From Heliocidaris tuberculata (taxonomy: Eukaryota; Echinodermata; Echinoidea; Camarodonta; Echinometridae), in assembly GCA_025618425.1 (NCBI GenBank), contig CM046838.1:18226129-18290128 (forward strand): a DNA stretch of 64,000 bases, in the 5' to 3' direction. This document shows, one piece after another, positions 12,545 to 25,059 of the stretch (position 1 is its first letter; every line of letters begins with the position of its first letter). Both the position numbers and the translations under genes were made by a program. The notes under the pieces are model-generated. The model did not search any database. It was not told the DNA's origin and was given only the letters and a program-made list of their open reading frames with translations.

Positions 12545-14709
12545 TCCAGTGGTTAAGCCTGTTTTTGCAAAACCAGTGATAAATCGTTACAAATCTGATC
12601 AAGCTTGATGATTTTGATTAAGAAATCAAATACATAATACAAGATACATAATACAAGATGTTAATTAATCAGATTTTGTTGTAGATGTGAAATACATTGC
12701 CTTGATCCAATTGAAAAAAGTTATTTAATTTCTGCAAATTCGTACATCACCTTGAAAGCAATGAAAGTTGACAGTTTCCAGATGTTCACTTTCAAGGCAG
12801 TCAGTAAACAAACGGAGAAGAAAAATATCTTTTATGATTACAGTTTAGTAGAGAATTAGAGATGAAATTATTCCCTTGTACAGCTGTACACTTTTATGTG
12901 TGAACAGTTTATAGGGTTGAATAATGAAACAATTAAATCACATTGTTTTGATATTGAAAGAGATCATTAACATTATGCTCCCAAGCCTCCCATACATTTC
13001 CATCAATTGTTGTAGAAAACAAAATGAAGTCAAGGAATTGTTTTTCTCCGAAAGCTGCCTTTTTGAATAATTGCTCACCCCTATCTTTGCAACTGACATA
13101 GATGGAAGAGGATGATTATATGAATAATTCATTCTGATACCCTGATGAGGATTAATTCTAATCATTCCCCAAAGAGGGATCTCTAGTTGAAATTTCAGAC
13201 CTCTAGCTTACCTGATATTGATTGCAATTTTTTTCATTAGGCCCTGTCTAGAATTTAACTCCAAAGTGATAGTTTTCATGCCTATTGTGTCCTGAGCATC
13301 GCATCTCATTTCAATCCACATCTTCATCATCCAAATGCCATAAAGATTATAAACCATGTCTGAAAACCCAAGTCTTAGCTGTGTTTTCAATATTTCTCTG
13401 AGAATTTTAGGTCTCCTGGGCATGTCTTTGTCTAATATAGAACCGCCATTGAAGATTTCCATTAAAAGATTTGGCACATTGTGTGGAATACACAATTAAT
13501 TCTAAATGGATTTTTGCTCTTTTCTTCAGCAGTATTTTTATACCCGGGAGGAATTATTTCTCAGTCCCGACTCCTTACATATTATGCTTGAATATGTAAT
13601 TCTTATGTTGTTGATTCATAAAATGTATTTTGTCAGTTGATATATGTACTTTATTAGCAGATCTTGTATGATTGATTGTGTAGCAGTTCCATTAAGAACA
13701 TGATGTTTTCTATATAAATGTTTATTTTCATTCTGAAGCACAAAAGTATGCTAGTGTTCCATCTGCTTTTAATTCTAACCACACAGCCAAGGTTTGATAT
13801 TTCAAATGTTGATGAAATTTTTCAAGTTTTCAACGATCTAGTATATACTCTTTAATAGAAAGAAACCAGAAGGATATCACCTTGATTTGTGAAAAGTTGA
13901 GTACATCTGTTATCATTTGAGATGGAAATTTGTTACATTGTGCTCCATTGAAGCTTTTGAATTAATGGAGGGAAATAAGAAAGGTTGTCTTCCATTTTAG
14001 ATGTTGATTTCAAATTTCTCTGACCTTGTGTACAAATTTTGTAATTGATTTTATTCATAAATAAGTCTCTGTCTTTATTGGAATATTCTTGAGCCATTGT
14101 GGTCTTGCATTCAACCAGTGGCTTATGTCAACTCTAACCAACGGCCTGTGAAAACTGACACAGTCTTGCTCTTTTTCACTTATTTATCAGCGATACTCAG
14201 CCTCAAAATATTTTAATTGCCTTAGTGTTTACTTAGAAAGATAGACCTTTTGTGATTGTGGTGCAGTTAAGACTTAAAGTATGGAGAAAACAGGTCATAT
14301 GTGATATGCCGATGGTGTTATTTTTTGTGTTTTGATCTATTTTTTGTCTTCTTTGTGAATACACTAGCGAGATATAAAGGAAATGTTCTAATAATTCAAA
14401 CTTGTACACTTTTCTGGATAATGAGAGCATTGTGTCATGTTACTAATGTTCTAAGGATCATGTTGTTCTAGGTACCAATTTTGAAAGCATTATGTGGTAG
14501 GGTCCATGGTAAGATCAAACTGGAAAATTATTATGTCGGTTCATTCAACAATTTCTTAAAATTTACTTTTATTGTGGATATGCCCACCTTGTGCTTATGA
14601 TTGATATCAGTATCTTTGCATTGTCCTGTGAAATTAAATTTTGATGTGCATATCAAATAGATTGCTATAATTTTTTTTTTTAATCTCTTTTTCATTTTTC
14701 TCTATGTAG
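12545..14709. other. Non-coding stretch, probably intronic or intergenic
   Basis: No gene seen. The last 40 bases form a strong polypyrimidine tract (T run at about 14671-14681, then CTCTTTTTCATTTTTCTC) leading to the AG at 14708-14709. Confidence 0.5.
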
Positions 14710-14780
14710 ATTAACCATTGACTGCAGCAAGAAGCACAAACAGACAATTCAGTTAACTGTGGATATTGAATTTTCATAAG
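14710..14780 (+). other. Possible untranslated exon (71 nt)
   Basis: A polypyrimidine tract ending TCTATGTAG precedes this segment, and CATAAG followed by GTAAGG closes it. Both splice signals agree well with metazoan consensus. Frame 1 reaches TGA at codon 4, frame 3 begins with TAA, and frame 2 is open for 22 codons before a TAA just inside the donor. There is no ATG. It therefore cannot be a normal internal coding exon. It could be a 5' UTR exon of a + strand gene, possibly the one whose ATG exon is at 46340, or a chance pair of splice signals. RNA evidence would decide. Confidence 0.3.
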
Positions 14781-16073
14781 GTAAGGATATGCTTGCTTTT
14801 CTGCTCACTTTAATCAGTGGACCTTCCCATTCTGATATTGATTTCCTGTGTGCTCTGCATTTTATTTTCTCATTAGTCTCCTAAAGTTTGGAATATCAAT
14901 GTATAGTGTCGGCTTACTCTGTACCGGTATTATTTTTCAAGTGAGTGCTAAATATCCCTGTGTCATCCGAGATAGAAATATCAAGAACATCATTGTCATT
15001 GATTAGGTGTACATGATGCAAATTGATAATTCCTCTATACATGTAGTTTTTAGAATCGATTAGCTGTTGTATCAATTTTAGATTTATTTTGTAGTAATTG
15101 AAAAGAAAATATCGTATTCATTGATTCATACAAATTTGGTGATACAAATATAAAGAATTTTTCTGAAAAATAACAATCCAGCTCTTCTGTATTGCATTGA
15201 TTCACTTGAGTGTAGCAAGAGAATTAACAGGAAGTGAAAATATTAAGAATGGAAGCTTAAAAGATATGATCATTGGTTTAATTCGCAAACTGACATTTGT
15301 GCACAGGCTTAAGTACCAGGAGACACGTTGGTTCGCAAAACCAGTGACAATATGTTGTACTGAAGTTTGAAAAGGGAAATTGAAATTTATTTAAGGCATT
15401 TCTCCAACTTTTACAAGAATTTTATAGCTTGAGCTATAATTGTAAAATCTTAATATAATATTCCTACAGGGGCATGCAATGTCTAAGTATGTAATGATAT
15501 TACATTATTGGATAATCTCCCTGTTTGTATAACTTGTCCGTGTACTGGAATGTGGTCACTTGGTACTTGTCTCATGGAAATTCCATCAGAATTTTAGATC
15601 AAGATGTTATGATTCCAACGATTGAGGGCACTCCACTTATCAAAGTAATAGTCATAGTGACACTTCTCAAAAGTTTGAAACACCTGAATCACTTTTGCAA
15701 TATATAGCACTGCCGGGATATGCCTTGCCAAAGCTGAAGTAACCAAACTCTCCATAATTCAAGCACCCTATTTTTGGCGCTTGCTATGGGGGTGACCAGC
15801 GTCCCTCTTCTAAATATTGACATTGGGCTCAGGCAAGCATATAGATGCAGTTGGACACAGATTTATACAGTAGAGTGGGGCATCAATGTAATTGGGATTG
15901 CAGATCTGTGCACATTGGAATCTCAATATAGATGGTGATTGTTGACAAACAAATACACTCTCCTCTTAAAATATGCTTGTGATTCTGTCTATAGGGAACT
16001 TGTATTTGGGTCATTCCATGAGGTTGGGGCAAAAATTATGACGATGTCCATGTAAACATCGAATGACCCATGT
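14781..16073. other. Non-coding stretch, no gene seen
   Basis: AT-rich, apparently unique sequence. No repeat or coding signal stands out apart from a short inverted pair (GGGTCATTC near 16009 and GAATGACCC near 16061) just before the palindrome at 16074. Confidence 0.5.
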
Positions 16074-16154
16074 ATATCGTCTGCTGAGAGAAGGGCATTA
16101 ACTCATATCCTTTAACTCAGAGTTAACACCCATTTGGCTTTCAACAGACCATAA
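16074..16154 (+). repeat. 85-bp palindrome family, copy 4
   Basis: Starts TATATCGTCTGCTGAGAG and ends CAACAGACCATAAT. The left core AAGGGCATTAACTC lacks the GCCAG segment (a small deletion). The loop ATATCCTTTAACTC and the right arm GAGTTAACACCCATTTGGC follow. Forward orientation. Confidence 0.8.
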
Positions 16155-16421
16155 TCTCGATCATATGTACAGGAATGTATTCTGGAATAACCTTATCAAG
16201 ATGATGGACTTATTCCTGGATTCAATAAATCCTGTATTGTAGGATTTGGAAGGGATTTAGATGAAGCCATATGACATGGGATTACACATCATGACTTGGG
16301 ACAGAGCAATAGTGTGGACTTTTACCATGGGTTAAAAGATATACTCCGAAAGCCTTATTCTCATGATTCTAAGAAAAATAAGTTGGTTCTCCTGTTGAAT
16401 TATTGTGTAAAGGTGTGTGTG

Positions 16422-16448
16422 TGTGGGGGGGGGGGGGGGGGAGGGGGT
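16422..16448. repeat. (GT)n plus 17-nt G run
   Basis: GTGTGTGTGTG leads into a pure G run at 16425-16441. Simple repeat; possible G-quadruplex. Confidence 0.85.
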
Positions 16449-16594
16449 TATGGGATGAGTTTTCCCTACCCTAGAATTTTGTGTGTGAAATGGGCCTTTC
16501 ATTCTTCTATTTATCTCTCTAGATGATGCTCTTTTCCAACTTTATTTTGGGGGAGTGTAATAATTCCTTTTGTAAATTGACAAGATTATAAGAT

Positions 16595-17157
16595 TTAAAG
16601 GAAACCAAAACCCAAGGAGAGGATCAATGTTATTGGAAAGTGAAAATTCAGAGAAGCACTTTACAAAAAGTTTCATTAAAATTGGTTAAAAAATGAGAGA
16701 GTTATGGAAGTTTGAAAAGTCTCGTTTTACTTTCTATGGGGATCCTCAAATTGGCAAAATTGCTTCAAAATGGCTGATTTTGTGAACAACTCTCCATTTG
16801 TCTTGTACACAGATTTTCAGAATTTCCCCATTATCTCTCAGGGTGCTCCTTGTCTCCTCCTGAACTCGACATATGTGGTGTAAAATACATTTTCCCATTA
16901 TATATGTTGAGCTCAGAAGGAGATTAACTGCACCTTGAAAGATAATGGGGAAAATCTGAAAATCTGTGTACAAAACAAATGGAGAGTTGTTCACAAAATC
17001 AGCCATTTTGAAGCAATTTTGCCAATTTGAGGATCCCCATAGAAAGTAAAACGAGACTTTTCAAACTTCCATAACTCTCTCATTTTTTAACCAATTTTAA
17101 TGAAACTTTTTGTAAAGTGCTTCTCTGAATTCTCTCCTTGGGTTTTGGTTTCCTTTA
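16595..17157. mobile_element. Near-complete foldback MITE, about 563 bp (family A relative)
   Basis: Almost the whole element is one inverted repeat. The left arm (about 16595-16830) is mirrored by the right arm (about 16940-17157) with few mismatches. Terminal AAAGGAAACCAAAACCC pairs with GGGTTTTGGTTTCCTTT. TTAA is seen on the left (16595-16598) and a degraded TTATA on the right. An open frame of 86 codons across it is incidental. Subterminal GAGAGTTATGGAAG and the ACAACTCTCCATTTG stretch resemble the elements at 5946 and 26677. The high arm identity suggests recent mobilisation or arm-to-arm conversion. Confidence 0.8.
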
Positions 17158-18738
17158 TATTAATCAACTCTAACCATTGTAAATACATACAGTGATATTG
17201 TTGTTCCATGTCTCTTTAGTAACATCAGGGAAATAAATCTTCAATCTTGACAGAATCATTCATAATTTTAACTGCTTTTGATAATTAGGTAATCACGGTT
17301 TGTGATATCGTACTAAAAAGTAAAAACTCATCCTACTAAATTATCTACTTCACATTTTTTAGCTTTAAAAAGAAATATGTCCCTCTGGTATGCCATTTGA
17401 CTCTGTGCCACATTTTCACGTAAACATTAGGTCTGTCTAGTAAACATTGCATTGTAAAGCAAACCAAGGAATGCATCTTTTGTTGTTGGGTAACATCTCT
17501 GAAAACATGAAAGAGAAAGTAATGCTTTATACATGCATACACTTTTTCCAGCTTCTGCACATGTATGCTAAAGCTTTGCAGACAGTGGAACATTTGTATT
17601 TTAACAACCTTGCTTCTTTATTGGATATTCTGTTCAATTGGTGAGAGTCTTTTGAGTTTGAAATGTATTCAAACAATTTGATTTATTGAGGATTAGAAGA
17701 GACCATAACAGGCTCTTAGCATCTTAATGAAAATGGAAGATACAAGGGGGCAAATTGTTGGCGTAATCCAGCGAGATCGCCGGTGAGACCTATAATGATC
17801 ACAATTGGCTGATCTTTTCCAGTGATTTATGTTATGTTTATGATTGCATCTTCAGATTAGCAAAGTATGATTCTACCCATGGGTTAAAAAAGGTCAACAT
17901 TTATTCGATTTGGTGATATTTAGCCTAAAGCATTTCCATTTCATAATTTGTTATGTACATGAACATTAAAAGAATAATGAAACAGAAAATCAGTAGGCAT
18001 AACTGTATATAAGCTATACCCAATGTTACGGGTAGTTACATTTTGTAGGATATATCATATTTAGCAACCATGTCATTTTATATCACATTCCTTCTGTGGT
18101 AATATCAAAAGTTTTATTTTAAAATGAATGATTGCTATATCACCAAGGTAAATGAGCTGTACTTACAAGTAAGCTGCTTGGGATGTGTGTATACAGTGTA
18201 CATACATGTTTCTAGAATAAGTTTAAATTCTAATTCTTTGTATATGACTAATTAAAATCAAGGCCTCATTTCCTTCATTTGTATTCACTTTCTCTTTTTG
18301 AAATGTAAATTTTGTTCAGGTGCTTGACACTATTCATGAGCAAAAAGAAAAAAGAAATTAAAGAAGACAAAAAAAAAAAAAATGCAACCATATGGCTGAT
18401 CAGATTGCAAGCCAACAGTATTAAGAAAAGTGTGAAAATATTGCATAATGGCCTAATGGGCTAGCCACTCAAAATGGAGATTGAAAGAGAAAGAGAAAGC
18501 TTATTCTTAAATCCTTTGGCTGTCACTCCTATGTGTGAAAATCTTCAGTTTATTCTAAAAGGGTAATTTGGGGCATTTTCTGAGCTACTTCTTGTTGGAA
18601 ATTGTTGTGGGGTTGTTATATTTTTTTTCATTCTGATCTTTGAAAGAGTGTTCAGTGGCAAAACGAACCTTAATAACATGCCAGTACATTTTTATTTTTT
18701 TATGAATTGAATGAAAAATACATTTAGGAGGTAGGCAA
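17158..18738. other. Non-coding stretch, no gene seen
   Basis: AT-rich, apparently unique DNA with an A run at about 18369-18382. No supported gene. Confidence 0.5.
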
Positions 18739-18874
18739 GAGAAAAAGAGAGAGAGAGGGGGGAGGGAGGAGAGAGAGAGAGAGAGATGGGGGGGGGGGGG
18801 GGGTGAGGGAAGGGGGGTGAGAGGGAGGAGAGAAAGAGCAACTAAACAAATTCAAATTAAGGCAAGAAAGAGAG
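18739..18874. repeat. (GA)n / GGA tract with 16-nt G run
   Basis: Purine-rich on +, with a pure G run at 18788-18803 inside GA and GGGA units. Confidence 0.9.
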
Positions 18875-20432
18875 AGAGCATAGACCTTTTTAACATGGAA
18901 GAAAAATGGAGAAAATCAGAATAACAGAGTATGTTGTTATAGAGGCAGAGAACTCTCTTGTACTTTCAATGTCAGTTTTAGAGTCCGAGCCCTTGAGCAA
19001 GTTTGGTTTTTGAAAGAAAAAAAAATCATTGTTCCAATACCATTCAAGACCATTCAAGACTTCGAAGAGAACCTCAGACGAAAGAATCGAAGCTGGGCCT
19101 GGCTCCTTAGAAGTCAAACCACGCTCGAGATCTCGAGGTGGCGGCCGAGTCTGCAGCTAGGAGCACCTCACATCGCAATTTCCGAAGTATTTCACACGAG
19201 TGATTATGATTTTGCATGTCGTTGAACAATCCTGTCCTGGGGGTAATTAACGATTTTCTCTTTGGCACGCATGTCTTCTTTGTATCGTAGAAGGGGATTT
19301 GAAGTGTTGTGTTGTGTTAACTATAGAAATCTTGCACATAAAAGGAAAAAAACTTGAAAGAGTCGGTATAGTTACTCATAACTCTGGCATGGATTAAGGG
19401 TGAAATAAAAGCTAAATATGTGGGGTAGTTTCCTAGAAGAAACCCAATATCGTGAGGGGCTTTGTTGATAGATTTGTTAGTACTGCTTTTTAGGTAAAAT
19501 AGTACAAAATACTATCACTTACTGTTATTACCTTGTCTGCTTTCCCAGGAGCTTTCAAAATAGGAATACAGGTAATCAATTTCAAATAAAATTTTCCCCT
19601 TAAAGTAATTTCAGTCTTAATTTATTTCTTTTGTCATTTAGGCAAATATTGTAATGGCCTATTGACCAGTGAGGTGTATTTGATGTAATATGTATATATT
19701 TTTTGCAGGACTATGATATAGGCCCAAGTCTAGAATTTCAGGCACTATATTGTTGGCCTGTTTTCGATGTCCTGATAGTAAAGTCTGTGCCGACTGTATT
19801 GGAAGACTACATGATATAATACATTGGCTTGGACTGGGGAAGCCCTAGGAAAACTTGAGAGAAGGCCACTACATTATAATTGTTTTTTTAATGATGTGAA
19901 AACAATGTACAAGGGCAATATTATTTTGTTATCGTGATTAGAGCATGTGACAACAGGGATAAGCTACCGACAATAGAGGTATATCGTTGGAGCTATGATT
20001 CGAAGGATGTAAGGGTTGTTAAATTGGCAATCTTTTAACGAGTCCCATGATATTATGAGCATCCACTTCAAAAGAATTGTTGGAAAAGTGTGCATTTTTG
20101 ATGATTCACAATTGTAGTTCATTTGAATTCCAAAATTATTCTTGCTGGAAATTTTTTTTTTTCATTTGTGATGATATGCCTACTGATTTTTGTCTCTTGG
20201 TGATGATAAAAAAATCATTCATAAACAAGCAGCTCTCCCAGGTAAGATTAGTAGGATTTCTTGTGGCACTTCTTGTTTTTTTCCGTCTCATTGTTAGAAA
20301 ATGCAATATTCATGGAGAAAAATTTCTGAGGGTAAATATTTTTCTCAGGATCATCAGTATAGACTTTTTGAGAAAAGAGTTAATGTGGAGGCTTTAGCAT
20401 ATAGGATGAATTATGCTCATATCTGAACAAAG
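18875..20432. other. Non-coding stretch, no gene seen
   Basis: No recognisable gene. The open frames at 19010-19225 and 20077-20397 have no domain match and no clear splice borders. Confidence 0.5.
19124..19165. other. Cluster of six-cutter-type palindromes
   Basis: CTCGAGATCTCGAG (a 14-bp perfect palindrome) is followed by GGCGGCCGAG and CTGCAG. The patch is CpG-rich compared with its surroundings and lies within an unremarkable 71-codon open frame (19010-19225). It may be natural, or a trace of cloning adapter sequence in an assembly. Confidence 0.3.
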
Positions 20433-20520
20433 ATCATGTGGTCTGTTTGCAGCCAGAAGGGCATTGACTCGTGTACTTTAACACAGAGTTAATGCCCTTC
20501 TAGCCCTCAACAGACAATGT
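20433..20520 (+). repeat. 85-bp palindrome family, copy 5
   Basis: One of the best-preserved copies. GTCTGTTTGCAGCC then AGAAGGGCATTGACTC, loop GTGTACTTTAACACA, then GAGTTAATGCCCTTCTAGCC and CTCAACAGACAATGT. The central arms pair at 17 of 19 positions. Confidence 0.85.
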
Positions 20521-20624
20521 GAATTGAACAATGATTTTATGGACCGAGTGTTTAGAGATATCTAGAAGGTAGACAGACAATCATAAGGAAGGAGCTAGAG
20601 AGATACAGATTCAAGTGAAGTATG

Positions 20625-20890
20625 ATTGAGAGAGGGAGAGTAGAGATAGAGGGAGACAGAGGGGAAAAGAGAGGGAAAGTGAGTAAGGGAGAGAGAAAGA
20701 GAGACAGGGAGATATGGGGATAAAGAGAGAAAGATGGGGATGGGGAGATAGAGAAAAAGAGAAAGAGGGAGAGAGAGAGAGATAGAGAGAGGAAAAGAGA
20801 AAGAGGGAGAGAGAGAGAGATAGAGAGAGAAAAAGAGAGAGAGAGATAGAGAGAGAAAAAGAGAGAGAGAGTTGGGAAAGAGAGGGAGAG
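20625..20890. repeat. (GA)n-rich purine block
   Basis: About 265 bp of GA, GGA, GATA and AAAAGAGA units with purines on +. Internal units such as AAAGAGAAAGAGGGAGAGAG repeat in tandem. Two minus-strand open frames over 100 codons here are Leu/Ser/Phe-only artefacts. Confidence 0.9.
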
Positions 20891-21579
20891 GGAGGATGAG
20901 ACTTGCAAAAAATATATTATTCATTTTTGTAGACTATTTAATGATCAAAATTACTTATAAACTTTCCATTGATCTTTGCAAAAGCAAACATATAAAAAAA
21001 ATTAATGGTTTGTCAGAACGATTAGATGCTTTCAATCATCTTTTCATACGCAAATGTGATCAATGTGAGCAATATAGCTGATGGATGTTGATGATAATCA
21101 CTCTAGTAGATTAATCAGCACTATGATGTGAAATGGGTCAAATTCTCCTGAATGGTAATTATATCCTTGGTGCCCTGCTTGGATGCCAGCCACAATACCT
21201 TGAAATATTTACACCGCAATAATCCATAACAAAACAGTATTAACCTTCAATGAATTCTTTACAAATACTATTAAATCTTTCATGAGCAGTTTGATGAACT
21301 CGATAGGGTAGACTGTAAATTTTGTATGGATACCATGAATTGGTCATGAAAGTGCCGAAATGGTCATTACAAGTACGCTGCACACAACTGGGTCATTGAT
21401 AATTCTGTGTGCAAAATAATGTGTATACAGGAAGGTTACAATATCATTATGTAGGCTACATTTTCGACTAGGGTAGCTATATTTGATAATTTATTGTTCA
21501 TAATTCATAAACAACTTATTTTGAGTCTCCAAGATTCTGCAGGTGAACTCAATCAATCATTGGAGTAGAAGAGGTCTCT
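20891..21579. other. Non-coding stretch, no gene seen
   Basis: AT-rich, apparently unique sequence without gene signals. Confidence 0.5.
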
Positions 21580-21801
21580 CTGAATACAAATGCATGGAAA
21601 TCCACTCTTTTAGGAATCATATTATATTGGTTGTTGGAGTTGAATCCACTCCAAAATGAGTTGAATCCATTCCAAAGTAGTGGTTTGAATTACTCTTTTT
21701 AGAGTGGATTCCATTATTTTGAGCACAGATTTCCACTCTAAAACAAAGTGATCCCTAATATGAATCTTTGAAAGAGTGGATATCCACTCCTGTATATTCA
21801 G
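21580..21801. mobile_element. Small inverted-repeat element, 222 bp
   Basis: The ends CTGAATACAAATGCATGGAA and (inverted) a run ending TGTATATTCAG are imperfect terminal repeats. Both contain ATCCACTCTTT or its complement AAAGAGTGGAT. The interior repeats GAGTTGAATCCA and TTGGAGT-like words. No coding capacity; probably a decayed MITE. Confidence 0.55.
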
Positions 21802-22930
21802 AAAATATGTTTTGTTGCTACTTTGCATCTTTGATGCCCACACCATCTCTTTTTTGTCTCCATAAATTTGTATTAATAATATAGCTTTTAAACTCTTGTT
21901 TATCCATGGTGAAGTAAGTCCATGGTTATTTTCTCACATGTGGAGGTGGACATGTACAGGTTCATAAACAAATCGAGCCATCTCCTCGGCCCATTCAAGT
22001 TCATTACCCCCAGAGAGAGAAAGTGGCATTGATCGTCTACACTGGTTCAACGAACTCAGTCGATGGAAAGGCAGTGACACTTTCTTTCTGTTCCTTATAC
22101 GAAGAGTAGAAGAATTCAATATTAAAATCAATGTTGTCAGGACATTGCATTGAAACTATTCATTCTCTTTCATCTGTCGAAATGATCACTTGAAATGACT
22201 TCTTTTCCATGATGGTTTTCAGTTCATCATTATCTCGTTGTTGATATATCCTTCTTTGGATCAATATTCATAAGTATCAGCATGCTTTTCTTTTTCTGTT
22301 TTAAAATAATTTTTAAAGAATAAATTTGATGACTTTGCATCATATGTAACTGTAAATTGCAAGAGTAGTTTCAATATATTCAAGAAGTTGCAAGTAATTA
22401 GTACATAGTTACAGAGATGCCAGTTCTAAGGCAAAAGCCTGAATTCAGACCATAGCAATTTATTTTTAGGCAACATTTCAGCCTTTTTGTGTCCAACTAG
22501 ATAATTGTAGATGATTTTCTGACCCACTTATGAATTCTTAACAGCAACCCAATAATTGGTTGCAACTGCATAATATATTACTAATATAATTATGTTTATA
22601 CTTAGGAATAATGAGTATCATAACTGTCAACATCTTTTCTATGTGACAAATCTGCATTATGAGTAAATTACAAAAATAGTTCTAACATAGTTTTTAAATT
22701 GCAAGTTGGTTGCTGGTTGGATGTATACACCTGTGTGATATATCACCAATAACCTACCCTGTAATCCCAAAATAGGTAATATTGACAGGCAATAAAGAGC
22801 ACTGCTATTACATCAGAGGCTGTTTATGACAGTGTTGTAACATTTTATTAGGTTTTATTAAGTTTGCTTTTCGATCATGGACATGGGAACTGGGTTAGCA
22901 AAATGATGAAGATCCACATTGAACATCAGA
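21802..22930. other. Non-coding stretch, no gene seen
   Basis: AT-rich, apparently unique DNA. No supported feature. Confidence 0.5.
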
Positions 22931-23240
22931 GGGAGGGAGGAAGATGGGGCAGAATTCTTGTCCAAATGATTGGGGGGTGGGGGTGAGTAAAAGGAAGAGA
23001 GAGAGAGAGGGGAGGAGAGAGAGAGAGAGGGGGGGAGAGAGAGAGGAAGAGAGAGAGAGAGGAAGAGAGAGAGAGAGAGGGGGAGAGAGAGGAGAGAAGA
23101 GAGAGAAAGAGGGAAGAGAGAGTTGGAGAGAGAGAGGGGTGAATAGAAGAGAGGAGAGACAGGAAGAGAGAGAGAGAGAGGGTGAATAGAAGAGAGGAGA
23201 GACAGGAAGAGAGAGGGAGAGAGAGAGAGAGAGCTAAATA
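22931..23240. repeat. (GA)n-rich purine block, about 310 bp
   Basis: GA, GGA and GAAGA units with purines on +. It includes a local direct duplication of a GGTGAATAGAAGAGAGGAGA unit (near 23138 and 23181). Frames on both strands are low-complexity artefacts. Confidence 0.9.
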
Positions 23241-25059
23241 CAGAAATAGAAAGGGAGACGAAAGGGGGACTGGATGAAAACGACACCACTGATTAGCCTA
23301 TAGTCATTGTACTATTTAGTAGAAGATAATATTGATCTTGTAATTAAACCTGGCTTTAGCACACAGGTGGGAGAAACTAGATAGAGGATGACCATCGCTA
23401 ATCATCCAGGAATGGAGGATTGTGTATTAGCCATAGGGGGATTCTACCTACTCCAGATTCAATACCTTGGGACTACCCGGTTGTGCTGAAGGCATAGGAG
23501 ACCCACTTGCCTGGAATTACAAGCAGAAGGCGGGTTACTTATGTCGGGTGGTAGCCCAGAATCTTATTTATAAATGTTCTCTTTTCTCGCGACCTCCCTT
23601 TACTTGCCCTAAGCCAAAGATGGTGCAATATAACCAAATTCATATGCCTGGAATAAAATGGAACAGTATAGGAATGAACTTTTGACCTAGTCGTGTGATC
23701 ACTGCATTTTGGAATGGACAATTTTACTCCAGGCCTACAGATTCTGGTATCATGACATCTTAGGCTTTGGGCAGGTAATGGGAGATATTGAATTTGAAGA
23801 TACAATATAAAACACAATTAGCCTGTTTCTGGACTAATCAGTGTAGGCTACTGAAAGAAATACTAATGAAGAATAAAGAGGAGGATAAAATGATGTCAAA
23901 TCAAGTAGAAGGAATAAATGTAATAATAGAAAGAGTGAACTGGAGAATTCTTAGGAGATGAAGGGAGAGGTGAAGTAGTAAATAAAAAAGAATAAAAACC
24001 CCCAGAATATACAACAACTCTTGTATATATTTTTTCTAGGGGAGGGGAGCTCTTTTTCAGATTAACAACTTAAAGTTTAGTCTTAGGAGGAAAATGTAAG
24101 TTTCATTTGCATACTTATGTGGGCTTTTTCTATCGCTCAGGGAAATCAACCTGACCACCCCTTGTAACTTGACCATTGAAATGACGAATGAAACGAAAAA
24201 AAAAAAAATGCACAAAAGATGGAGCAAATGGGAAAGGAAAGAAAATAACATATTGGAAAAAGAGAAGAATACAAAGGGTTTTTGACACTGGAATCTCAAA
24301 GAGGGCTGTAGAATGAAAATGGTGCCGCTCTCCTTCCTGTAGAATAATGGGGAATAACTTATCCAGTCAGAGAGAAAAAAAGGAAAATACATCTAGAGAC
24401 AAAAGATAAAAATACATTTAAAAAAGTGACTAGAATGGTGAAGAAAGAGCATTAGAGAGAGAGAAAAGAATAATCACCAGAAGAAGAGTATCAAGGGTTC
24501 AAATTGACAAGACAAAAAACCAAAAAGACTGGTAGGAAGAGAAGTTGGTAAAGTAGGAGTCTTGAAGAGGACAGGAGGATGAAAGCAATACCACTCTTCT
24601 TCCCAGGGTCATTGACCTATCTGGTAAGGTGATATCGATCTTGAAATTATACTGCCTTGAACATGCAGCTGGGAGGATGTTGGGGCATGTTTAGGTTATC
24701 ACTAATTAACAGTAGGAGGAAATTTGAAGGGCCTTGATATATATGAATAGGGCCTGGTATGAACATGTGATGTTATTTTTTTCCCTGGAATTCTATGGAA
24801 ATGGGGTTCATTTAGCTGAATGATGATTGACTATAAGGAGGAAAATAAATAAACAGAAAATAGGTAAGATTTAGAAGGATGAGGATGATGGATTTTATTT
24901 TGGAAACTGACAAATATGAAAGAGGGAAATGAGTTAAGTAAAGAGAAGAAAGTATATGAAAGTGCACATTGGCAAGGAGAAATGGTACAGTAGATCATAG
25001 ATTCATTGAGTTCTCTTTGTTCTCCCATTCACACTCACTTTGTTAGAGCGGTCTAACTA
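23241..25059. other. Non-coding stretch, no gene seen
   Basis: No recognisable gene. The DNA is moderately purine-rich on + between 23860 and 24980. Confidence 0.5.

Noticed and set aside
20552..20924. Ser/Leu-rich frames over 100 codons
   Set aside because: Translations of a GA microsatellite. The same applies at 3201-3569, 5473-5769, 22858-23289, 44800-45102 and 59991-60488.
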